Assembly (NCBI GenBank): GCA_035249465.1 | Contig: DATFGL010000164.1 | Span: 1 to 11,299, forward strand | Length of the DNA stretch: 11,299 nt | Direction of reading: 5' to 3' | DNA from: 66-474 sp035249465 | Lineage (GTDB): Bacteria; Pseudomonadota; Gammaproteobacteria; Xanthomonadales; Rhodanobacteraceae | In this document: positions 6,454 to 11,299 of the stretch, piece by piece | Layout of the letters: each line of letters opens with the position of its first letter | Numbering within the stretch: position 1 is the first letter of the stretch | Program-made: the position numbers and the translations under genes | The notes under the pieces: generated by a model | Databases searched by the model: none | The model's input: the letters and a program-made list of their open reading frames with translations, nothing else | What the model was told of the DNA's origin: nothing

Positions 6454-6905
6454 CAGCCGCGCTTCTCCACCGCGCGCGCGGTGCCGGCCAGCTTGTCGAG
6501 CACGCCGTTGACGTAGGTGTGGCCCTGCTCGGAGCCGAAGCGCTTGGTGACCTCAACGGCTTCGTTCAACACCACGCGATACGGCACGTCCAGACGATAT
6601 TTCAGTTCGTATGCAGCCAGGCGCAGTACCGCGCGTTCGATCGGATCCACCCGTTCGATGTCGCGGTCGACGAACGGTGCGAGCCCCGCATCGAGCTCCT
6701 TGCAGTGGGCTTCGACGCCGCGCAGCAGATCCTCGAAATATTCGAGATCGGCGATCTGCATGTCCTGCTCGCCGCGAAAGTCGTCGATCACCCTGCGCAT
6801 GGCATTGCCGCCGAGTTCCCACGCGTACAGGGCCTGCACCGCGCGCCGGCGCGCGCGGGTACGCGCGGCCGGATCGATGCCATCGTCGCGGCGCGGGCCA
6901 GTCAT
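6453..6905 (-). CDS. nusB: Transcription antitermination factor NusB
   Basis: A 150-residue RNA-binding factor that, with NusE (ribosomal protein S10), binds boxA in rRNA leaders and helps antitermination. Family features are TRARRRAVQALYAWEL (16-31), FVDRDIERVDPIERAVLRLAAYEL (78-101, all-helical) and LNEAVEVTKRFGSEQGHTYVNGVLDKLA (113-140). These are the classic NusB blocks. The N terminus is about 10 residues longer than in short homologues and is polar and basic. ATG 6905 overlaps the ribH stop by 4 nt (ATGA), and its stop shares a base with the next gene. The ribH-nusB linkage is ancient and common. The open frame upstream to 7202 lies inside ribH and is not used. Confidence 0.97.
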   Translation of the reverse strand: MTGPRRDDGIDPAARTRARRRAVQALYAWELGGNAMRRVIDDFRGEQDMQIADLEYFEDLLRGVEAHCKELDAGLAPFVDRDIERVDPIERAVLRLAAYELKYRLDVPYRVVLNEAVEVTKRFGSEQGHTYVNGVLDKLAGTARAVEKRG

Positions 6906-7384
6906 GCGGAAAACCCCATGAGCAGTGCCGCCATCTCGATCGCGGACAACGCCACGTCCGCACCCTTGTTGCCGCGCGCGCCACCGGCGCGCGCCCACGC
7001 GTCGGCCTCGTCCTCCACGGCGAGCACGCCGTTGAGCACCGGCACGCCGGAATCGAGCGCCACGCGCATCAAGCCGCGCGCGCACTCGTCGGCGACGTGT
7101 TCGTAGTGGCGGGTTTCCCCGCGCACCACGCAACCCAATGCGACGATCACGGCATGGCCGCCGGCTGCGGCGAGGTGCTGCGCCAGCATCGGAAGCTCCC
7201 ATGCACCGGGCACGCGCAGCACGTCCACCGCATCGTCATTGGCGCCGTGCGCGGCCAACGCCGTGCGCGCTCCTTCCACCAATACGTCGACGATCTCGCC
7301 ATTCCAGCGGCTGGCGATGACGGCGTAGCGCGCGCCGGCTGGCGAGCGAAGGTTGGCGTGGGTTTGCGCAGATTGATCGGACAT
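6902..7384 (-). CDS. ribH: 6,7-dimethyl-8-ribityllumazine synthase
   Basis: A 160-residue lumazine synthase that condenses 5-amino-6-ribitylaminouracil with 3,4-dihydroxybutanone 4-phosphate. It normally assembles as pentamers or 60-mer shells. Motifs are ASRWNGEIVD (24-33), VPGAWELP (58-65), GCVVRGETRHYEHV (84-97, with the catalytic-region His), and NGVLAVEDEADAWARAG plus NKGADVA (118-145). The usual GVLT is GVLA here, a mild change. ATG 7384 gives a standard N terminus; the frame runs open to 7597, but that overlaps ribB. It is preceded by a 56-nt gap after ribB, the longest gene-to-gene gap in this operon after the riboswitch leader. No good Shine-Dalgarno precedes the ATG. The stop overlaps the nusB start. 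Confidence 0.97.
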   Translation of the reverse strand: MSDQSAQTHANLRSPAGARYAVIASRWNGEIVDVLVEGARTALAAHGANDDAVDVLRVPGAWELPMLAQHLAAAGGHAVIVALGCVVRGETRHYEHVADECARGLMRVALDSGVPVLNGVLAVEDEADAWARAGGARGNKGADVALSAIEMAALLMGFSA

Positions 7385-7440
7385 GGTTCGAGACAGCGAT
7401 TCGAAAGCTCGGAAAGCGTAGCAGCGCCGCGCGAAACTCC

Positions 7441-8568
7441 CTACTTCACATCCGCGATGGCCGGCGCATCCACGTACTCGATGACCTCGAGATCGAATCC
7501 GGAAAGTCCGACCAGCTTGCGTGGCGTGCCCAGCACGCGCAACCGGCGCACGCCGAGGTCGGCAAGGATTTGCGCGCCGAGGCCCAATTGGCGCCACTCG
7601 CGCTGGGCAGCGGCGTTGCGGCCACTGGCGGGCACGGTCACGGCCTCGCGATTCAGGCGCGCCAGCAACGCGTCCGAATCTTCGGCGGAGCCGAGCACCA
7701 CCACCACGCCGCGGTCTTCGAAGGCGATCCGGCGCAGCGCCGCGGTCATCGTCATGCCGAGGTCGTCGCGTTCGAGGTGCAGCACGTCGGACAAGGTGTT
7801 GCGCACGTGCACGCGGGCCAGCACCGGCACCCCGTCATCGATCGTGCCGCGCACCAGCGCGAAATGCACCTCGCCGCGCAGGCGGTCGCGCCAGGCGACC
7901 AGCCGGAACGCGCCGAACTCGGTCTGCACCTCGGACTGATGCACCCGCTCGATGGTTTTTTCGGTGGCGAGGCGATGCCGGATCAGGTCGGCGATGCTGC
8001 CGACCTCGAGACCGTGCTTCGCGGCAAATGTCTCCAAGTCGGGACGGCGCGCCATCGAACCATCCTCGCGCAGGATTTCGACCAGCACGCCCGCAGGCCC
8101 GCAGCCCGCAAGTGTCGCCAGGTCCACCGCGGCTTCGGTGTGGCCCGCGCGCGTCAGCACGCCGCCCGGTTGTGCCAGCAACGGGAACACATGGCCGGGC
8201 TGCACCAGGTCGGAGGCTTTCGCATCGGGCGCCACCGCGGCCCGTACCGTGCGCGCGCGATCGTGCGCGGAAATGCCCGTGGTGACGCCGCTCGCGGCTT
8301 CGATCGAGACGGTGAAGTTGGTGTGGTATGCCGAACCATTGTCGCGCACCATCGGTTTCAGGCCGAGGCGATCGCAGCGCGCCCGATCGAGCGCCAGGCA
8401 GATCAACCCGCGCCCTTCGCGCGCCATGAAGTTGATGTCTTCCGCGCGCACCTTGCCGGCGGCCATGATCAGGTCGCCTTCGTTTTCGCGGTCCTCGTCG
8501 TCCAGCATCACCACCATGCGGCCGGCAGCGATTTCTTCCAGCAATTCGGGAATGCTTGCGAAAGCCAT
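7441..8568 (-). CDS. ribB: 3,4-dihydroxy-2-butanone-4-phosphate synthase with degenerate GTP cyclohydrolase II-like domain (RibBX type)
   Basis: 375 residues. The N-terminal half (1-200) is an intact RibB, which converts ribulose 5-phosphate to 3,4-dihydroxybutanone 4-phosphate: DDEDRENEGDLI (23-34, acidic metal site), YHTNFTVSIEA (81-91), GHVFPLLAQPGGVLTRAGHTE across 125-145, and ATLAG. The C-terminal half (about 205-375) aligns in outline with GTP cyclohydrolase II but has lost its active site. The zinc-binding C-x10-C-x-C region reads VHVRNTLSDVL...LERDDLG (253-271) with no cysteine, and LRQEGRGIG is replaced by VLGSAEDSD. GTP cyclohydrolase activity is therefore very unlikely. This matches the proteobacterial RibBX variant. 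ATG 8568 has AAGGAG about 10 nt upstream, inside the end of ribE; the ribE stop is 3 nt away. Confidence 0.95.
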   Translation of the reverse strand: MAFASIPELLEEIAAGRMVVMLDDEDRENEGDLIMAAGKVRAEDINFMAREGRGLICLALDRARCDRLGLKPMVRDNGSAYHTNFTVSIEAASGVTTGISAHDRARTVRAAVAPDAKASDLVQPGHVFPLLAQPGGVLTRAGHTEAAVDLATLAGCGPAGVLVEILREDGSMARRPDLETFAAKHGLEVGSIADLIRHRLATEKTIERVHQSEVQTEFGAFRLVAWRDRLRGEVHFALVRGTIDDGVPVLARVHVRNTLSDVLHLERDDLGMTMTAALRRIAFEDRGVVVVLGSAEDSDALLARLNREAVTVPASGRNAAAQREWRQLGLGAQILADLGVRRLRVLGTPRKLVGLSGFDLEVIEYVDAPAIADVK

Positions 8569-8571
8569 GGC

Positions 8572-9171
8572 TCAAGGCTCCTTTGCGGCCAGCAGGCGCT
8601 CGACGTAGCGGGCCAGCATGTCGATTTCGAGATTCACGCGATCACCCACGCCGCGGTCGTGGAACGTGGTGTGTTCGATCGTGTGCGGGATCAGATTGAC
8701 TTCGAACCCATCGCCGGTGACGGCGTTGACGGTCAGGCTGACGCCGTCCACGCACACCGAACCCTTGGCCGCGATGTAGCGCATGAGTCCATGCGGCGCC
8801 ACGATGCGCCAGCGTTGCGAACGGGCGTCGGGCACGATCGTGCCGATCGTGCCGATGCCATCGACGTGCCCCGAAACCAGATGCCCGCCCAACCGGTCGG
8901 ACAACCGCAAGGCCTTTTCGAGATTCACGCGGTCACCCATGCCGAGCCCGTCGAGCGTCGTCAAGGCAAGGCTCTCGTTCGAAACATCGAACGCCAGCGT
9001 ATCGCCCTCGCGCTCGACCACGGTCAGGCAGCAGCCCGACACCGCGATGCTGCCGCCCAACGCGACGTCGGACATATCGAATTCCGGCGCGACGACGCTG
9101 AAACGCAGATCGCCGCCGCGCGGCTCGCTGCGCGTGACGCGGCCGGTGGACTGGATGATGCCGGTGAACAT
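8572..9171 (-). CDS. ribE: Riboflavin synthase, alpha subunit
   Basis: A 199-residue enzyme that dismutates two 6,7-dimethyl-8-ribityllumazines to riboflavin. It has two lumazine-binding barrels. The first starts with MFTGIIQSTGRV and carries SGCCLTV (45-51). The second starts at GHLVSGHVDGIG (96-107) and carries VDGVSLTVNA (141-150) and IPHTIEHTTF (161-170). MFTGII is the family's standard N terminus, which fixes the start at 9171 even though the frame is open to 9351 through riboswitch sequence. GGGAGG lies 7 nt upstream. The start codon shares a base with the stop of a 15-codon upstream ORF (TGATG). An FMN riboswitch lies 119 nt upstream, so the gene and those after it are probably repressed by FMN. 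Confidence 0.97.
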   Translation of the reverse strand: MFTGIIQSTGRVTRSEPRGGDLRFSVVAPEFDMSDVALGGSIAVSGCCLTVVEREGDTLAFDVSNESLALTTLDGLGMGDRVNLEKALRLSDRLGGHLVSGHVDGIGTIGTIVPDARSQRWRIVAPHGLMRYIAAKGSVCVDGVSLTVNAVTGDGFEVNLIPHTIEHTTFHDRGVGDRVNLEIDMLARYVERLLAAKEP

Positions 9172-9218
9172 CAGCACGCCTCCCGAAACGAGGCGGCGAT
9201 TCCGTTGGCAATGGACAT
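9171..9218 (-). CDS. Candidate 15-residue leader ORF between riboswitch and ribE
   Basis: ATG 9218 opens the frame MSIANGIAASFREAC, and its TGA shares the A with the ribE ATG (TGATG). A good GGAG (9229-9226) lies 7 nt before the ATG, within a 7-bp hairpin (9222-9250). This layout would let the riboswitch control ribosome loading on the mini-ORF, with ribE following by termination-reinitiation. ribE also has its own GGGAGG. No homologue is recognised and the length is too short for coding statistics. Evidence is position and signals only; it may be chance. Confidence 0.45.
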   Translation of the reverse strand: MSIANGIAASFREAC

Positions 9219-9221
9219 GAA

Positions 9222-9250
9222 CGTTCTCCGCGTGACGAATGGCGAGAACG
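9222..9250 (-). promoter_or_regulatory. Shine-Dalgarno-sequestering hairpin (riboswitch expression platform)
   Basis: On the minus strand CGTTCTC (9250-9244) pairs with GAGAACG (9228-9222) across a 15-nt loop. The pairing includes three bases of the GGAG ahead of the mini-ORF. A GC hairpin (CGGCGC, 7-nt loop, GCGCCG; 9285-9267) stands between this and the aptamer. No U-tract is present, so translational control is more likely than termination. The ligand-dependent switch in pairing is inferred. Confidence 0.5.
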
Positions 9251-9289
9251 CCCCAAGGCATGAGGCCGGCGCAGGCAACGCGCCGAACC

Positions 9290-9463
9290 GTCTTCGCTTT
9301 ATCCGGACTTTCCGGCAGCGCTGACCTGCTGCCGACCGTCGGCTCCGGCATTCGACCGGATCTGCTGACCTTTCGCGGCTGCGAAAGCGCTCGCGGGCTC
9401 GCCCGGCATCATGTCAAAAACCGGGCCTACCGCCGGTGGGGACTCGCACCCCGCCCTGAAGAC
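9290..9463 (-). ncRNA. FMN riboswitch (RFN element)
   Basis: The aptamer binds flavin mononucleotide and lowers expression of the genes after it. On the minus strand, outer helix GTCTTC (9463-9458) pairs exactly with GAAGAC (9295-9290). Between them are the conserved RFN blocks in order: AGGGCGGGGTGCGAGTCCCC, ACCGGCGGTAGGCCCGG, GAGCCCGCGAGCGC, CAGCAGATCCGGTCGAATGC, CGGAGCCGACGGTC and AAAGTCCGGATAAAGC. One variable stem is enlarged: CGGCAGC...GCTGCCG (9334-9313) lies between CCGACGGT and AAAGTCCGGAT, where many RFN elements have only a few bases. It lies between ribD and ribE rather than ahead of the whole operon, so ribE, ribB and ribH (and perhaps nusB-thiL-pgpA) are the regulated genes. Confidence 0.97.
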
Positions 9464-9490
9464 GTCTGTGCCGGCATGACCGGCCCGCGC

Positions 9491-9496
9491 ATTATA
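9491..9496 (-). promoter_or_regulatory. Promoter -10 box (TATAAT) for the riboswitch-ribE transcript
   Basis: A perfect TATAAT (9496-9491) lies 27 nt upstream of the aptamer's first base and would start transcription near 9484. It overlaps the ribD stop codon (TAA 9494-9492). A short inverted repeat GCCGG-5 nt-CCGGC (9484-9470) would form the 5' end of the leader. The -35 region (about 9513-9519, CCTGCTG) is a poor match. The promoter would make ribE-ribB-ribH independent of glyA-nrdR-ribD read-through. Confidence 0.6.
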
Positions 9497-10733
9497 GCGC
9501 CGCAGGGCGCAGCAGCAGGCGCTGGTCCTGCCCCAGCATGCGCCGATCGATGACGCGCCAATCCTGGCGTTCCGACATCGCCGCCAATTCCGGCAGGTGC
9601 AGCAGCGGCCGCGCGCTGTCACCCAACAACGCGGGCGCAACGTACAGCAGCAACTCGTCGGCCAGACCCTGCTCGAACAATGTGCCGCACAACGTCGGAC
9701 CGGCCTCGACCTGCAATTCGTTGACGCCGCGACCCGAAAGCAACCGCAAAACGGACGCAAGATCGATCCGGTTTTTCGAATCGACCGTCACGCCGGCAAG
9801 TTCGACATGACGGTAGCGGTCATCCTTCGGCCGCGCACCAGGCGCGTGCAGCACCAGCGTCGGCGCGTCACCGTCCAGAAGGTGCGCGTGCGGCGGCAAC
9901 GCATCGAGTCGTGCATCGAGAACAACTCGAAGCGGTGGGACGAAGTTTCTCCCCTCTCCCGCCGGGAGAGGGGTCGCGGGTGGGGGCGCTGCGCTTGCGT
10001 CCGATTCGAACGCGAGCCGTGTCGGACCCTCACCCGCCCCTTCGGGGTACCCTCTCCCGGAGGAAGGGGGGAACAGCGAAGGCAGGCGCACCGTCAGCTG
10101 CGGATCATCCGCGCGCGCCGTGCCCGCGCCGGTGAGGATCACCGAACTGCGCGCGCGCCAGCGTTGCACATCCGCACGCGCAGCCTCGCCCGTGATCCAT
10201 TTGGATTCGCCGTTCGCCAGCGCGGTGCGGCCGTCCAGGCTCATCGCCAGCTTCACGCGCACCCACGCCCGGCCGCGTTCGAAGCGCGCGAAGAACCCAC
10301 GGTTGAGTTCTCGCGCGGCATCGCGCATCAAACCGGATTCGACTGCAATGCCGGCTTCGCGCAATCGCCGCAAGCCTTCACCTGCGACTTTCGGATTGGG
10401 GTCTTCGGACGCAACGGCGACGCGCGCAACGCCCGCTTCGATCAGCGCGTCCGCGCACGGCGGCGTGCGCCCATGGTGTGAACACGGTTCCAGCGTGACA
10501 TAAACCGCCGCACCGCGCGCACGTTCGCCCGCGGCGCGCAACGCGAACGCTTCCGCGTGCGGTTCACCGGCGCGCTTGTGCCAGCCTTCGCCGACAATTT
10601 CCTCGCCGTGCGCGATCACGCAGCCGACGCGTGGATTGGGCTGCGTGGTGAAAACACCACGCTCGGCGAGGCGCAGCGCGCGCGCCATCAAGGCATAATC
10701 TGTGGCCGAGAAGTCCGGGGCCGGCTGCGCCAT
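9492..10733 (-). CDS. ribD: Bifunctional diaminohydroxyphosphoribosylaminopyrimidine deaminase / 5-amino-6-(5-phosphoribosylamino)uracil reductase, with repeat-derived insertion
   Basis: A 413-residue enzyme for the deamination and NADPH reduction steps of riboflavin synthesis. The deaminase domain (about 10-150) has zinc ligands in GEPHAEAFAL (His59) and EPCSHHGRTPPC (Cys84, Cys93), with proton-shuttle Glu61. The reductase domain (about 157-413) has VKLAMSLDGRTALANGESKWI within 160-180, GAGTARADDPQLTVR (202-216), LRVVLDARL (268-276) and VEAGPTLCGTL (342-352). Between LTVR and LRVVLD it has about 51 residues, Pro/Gly-rich, where E. coli has about 20; this stretch is encoded by a palindromic repeat (about 9947-10073). 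The family is usually 360-380 residues. ATG 10733 shares a base with the nrdR stop (TGATG). A TTG just upstream is in frame but is not needed. Confidence 0.96.
   Translation of the reverse strand: MAQPAPDFSATDYALMARALRLAERGVFTTQPNPRVGCVIAHGEEIVGEGWHKRAGEPHAEAFALRAAGERARGAAVYVTLEPCSHHGRTPPCADALIEAGVARVAVASEDPNPKVAGEGLRRLREAGIAVESGLMRDAARELNRGFFARFERGRAWVRVKLAMSLDGRTALANGESKWITGEAARADVQRWRARSSVILTGAGTARADDPQLTVRLPSLFPPSSGRGYPEGAGEGPTRLAFESDASAAPPPATPLPAGEGRNFVPPLRVVLDARLDALPPHAHLLDGDAPTLVLHAPGARPKDDRYRHVELAGVTVDSKNRIDLASVLRLLSGRGVNELQVEAGPTLCGTLFEQGLADELLLYVAPALLGDSARPLLHLPELAAMSERQDWRVIDRRMLGQDQRLLLRPAAL
9947..10073. repeat. Palindromic repeat element (~127 bp) inserted in frame in ribD
   Basis: The left end has a perfect 10-bp hairpin, CCCCTCTCCC-GCC-GGGAGAGGGG (9951-9973), followed by GCGGGTGGGGGC. 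The right end has CCCTCACCCGCCCC, then a TTCG loop and CCCTCTCCCGG (about 10027-10060), then an imperfect arm ending GGGGGGAA. The two ends are imperfect inverted copies of about 40 bp around a roughly 35-bp core. This CCCTCTCCC/GGGAGAGGG plus CCCTCACCC style is familiar from intergenic repeats in pseudomonads and xanthomonads, recalled rather than searched. It adds codons for roughly residues 221-263 of RibD without breaking the frame. No transposase is encoded, so mobility would depend on factors supplied elsewhere. Exact boundaries and target duplication cannot be fixed without an uninterrupted homologue. Confidence 0.75.
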
Positions 10734-11266
10734 CAAGGCTTCTTCTTGTCGGTCGGCTTTCCGAATGGCACCACCGCACCACCGATCAGCGACAACTGGC
10801 TTTCGCTGGCGGGCAGCTCGTGTTCAAGGCGATCGAGTTCCTCGCGGAAATCGGCAACGTCCTCGAACGAGCGGTACACCGACGCATAGCGCACGTAACC
10901 GACGTGGTCGAGCTTGCGCAATTCCGTCATCACCAGATCGCCGATCCGGCGCGACGGCAATTCGCGTTCGGTGGACACGCGCAACTGCCGCACCACGGCG
11001 CGTACCGCGGCTTCGATGCGGTCCTCGGTCACCGGCCGCTTGTGCAGCGCGCGGTCGAAGCCGGTGCGCAACTTGCGTGCGTCGAACGCCTCGCGCCGGC
11101 CATCGCCCTTGATGATCGCCGGCAGTTTCAGCTCCACCGTTTCCAGCGTGGAAAACCGCTCGCCGCACGACGGACACTCGCGGCGCCGGCGGATGGTCGA
11201 GCCTTCCTCCGAAACGCGCGAGTCGATCACGCGGGTGTCGATGTTCTGGCAGAAGGGACAGTGCAT
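10733..11266 (-). CDS. nrdR: Transcriptional repressor NrdR
   Basis: A 177-residue regulator that senses ATP/dATP and represses ribonucleotide reductase genes by binding NrdR boxes. It has an N-terminal zinc ribbon with Cys3, Cys6, Cys31 and Cys34 (MHCPFCQ...RRECPSCGERF), including the conserved basic stretch TIRRRR (24-29). An ATP-cone domain follows from about residue 49 to 139 (AIIKGDGRREAFDARKL, YVRYASVYRSFEDV). The C-terminal tail is polar and ends in lysines, slightly longer than the commonest 150-160 residues. ATG 11266 begins with the standard MHCPFC, 3 nt after the glyA stop. Its stop overlaps the ribD start. No NrdR box is seen in the window. Confidence 0.97.
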   Translation of the reverse strand: MHCPFCQNIDTRVIDSRVSEEGSTIRRRRECPSCGERFSTLETVELKLPAIIKGDGRREAFDARKLRTGFDRALHKRPVTEDRIEAAVRAVVRQLRVSTERELPSRRIGDLVMTELRKLDHVGYVRYASVYRSFEDVADFREELDRLEHELPASESQLSLIGGAVVPFGKPTDKKKP

Positions 11267-11269
11267 GCG

Positions 11270-11299
11270 TCAGGCGTAAACCGGAAATTTCGCGCATTG
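11270..11299 (-). CDS. glyA: Serine hydroxymethyltransferase, last 9 codons (partial)
   Basis: The frame ending at TGA 11272-11270 reads QCAKFPVYA before the stop, which closely resembles the CARYPVYA end of E. coli GlyA. glyA directly upstream of nrdR-ribD is a common gammaproteobacterial order, and the 3-nt gap to nrdR fits an operon. Only 30 bases are in the window, so the call rests on this short tail plus context. The full gene would lie to the right. Confidence 0.75.
   Translation of the reverse strand, partial: QCAKFPVYA

Noticed and set aside
7570..9324. 584-codon open frame on the plus strand opposite ribB, ribE and the riboswitch
   Set aside because: It is His/Arg/Ala-rich, has no domain motif, and is antisense to two well-recognised enzymes and an RNA aptamer. 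Such frames are expected in GC-rich genomes.
8572..9351. 60-residue N-terminal extension of RibE
   Set aside because: It would translate the FMN aptamer and expression platform. MFTGII at 9171 is the standard N terminus and has its own GGGAGG.
9470..9484. GC hairpin after ribD as an intrinsic terminator
   Set aside because: The 5-bp stem has no following U-tract and lies between the TATAAT box and the aptamer, so it is more likely the 5' end of the ribE leader.
9947..10073. CRISPR array or insertion sequence in ribD
   Set aside because: There is one inverted-repeat unit with no regularly spaced direct repeats and no transposase; a small non-autonomous palindromic element fits better.
10734..10736. 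TTG as the ribD start codon
   Set aside because: The next codon is ATG and overlaps the nrdR stop in the usual TGATG coupling pattern.

Overview
The window is GC-rich, tightly packed housekeeping DNA from a gammaproteobacterium, most likely Lysobacterales/Xanthomonadales (Rhodanobacter/Dyella-like). This rests on gene order and protein signatures: divergent rsmI and lpoA(yraM)-yraN-dolP(yraP), and a glyA-nrdR-ribD-ribE-ribB-ribH-nusB-thiL-pgpA string. The taxonomic guess is inference; no database was searched. I see no phage, transposase, CRISPR array or defence genes, and no wholly new system. The unusual items are non-coding or architectural.

Left end (1-1140, minus strand): the 5' part of RNase P RNA (rnpB) runs off the left edge. 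Its TATACT -10 box lies beside a perfect 24-bp palindrome, and a 70-bp patch between it and rsmI carries four GTAAAGAG-type octamers in both orientations. Upstream of rnpB is rsmI (16S rRNA 2'-O-methyltransferase).

Centre-left (1195-4438, plus strand): lpoA (outer-membrane activator of PBP1A), yraN (UPF0102), a dual-BON lipoprotein (DolP/YraP) and a uracil-DNA-glycosylase-superfamily gene that may be leaderless. The E. coli order is rsmI / lpoA-yraN-diaA-dolP; diaA is absent here.

Right two thirds (4442-11299, minus strand), in transcription order: glyA (last codons only), nrdR, ribD, an FMN riboswitch with a 15-codon upstream ORF, ribE, ribB fused to a degenerate GTP cyclohydrolase II-like domain (RibBX type), ribH, nusB, a GNAT acetyltransferase, thiL and pgpA. 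Most junctions are 1-4 nt overlaps or gaps of 3-12 nt. RibD, RibE, RibB and RibH cover riboflavin synthesis except GTP cyclohydrolase II, so a separate ribA should exist elsewhere. NrdR represses ribonucleotide reductase genes, NusB acts in antitermination, ThiL makes thiamine diphosphate and PgpA makes phosphatidylglycerol. This strand converges on the lpoA group with only 3 bp between stop codons.

The items most worth a second look are: (1) a ~127-bp palindromic repeat inserted in frame in ribD, adding roughly 30-45 residues to the reductase domain; (2) the riboswitch sitting inside the operon, with a TATAAT box overlapping the ribD stop codon, followed by a mini-ORF whose Shine-Dalgarno lies in a hairpin and whose stop overlaps the ribE start; (3) the loss of all GTP cyclohydrolase II zinc ligands in the RibB fusion; (4) the palindrome and octamer repeats at the rsmI-rnpB junction.
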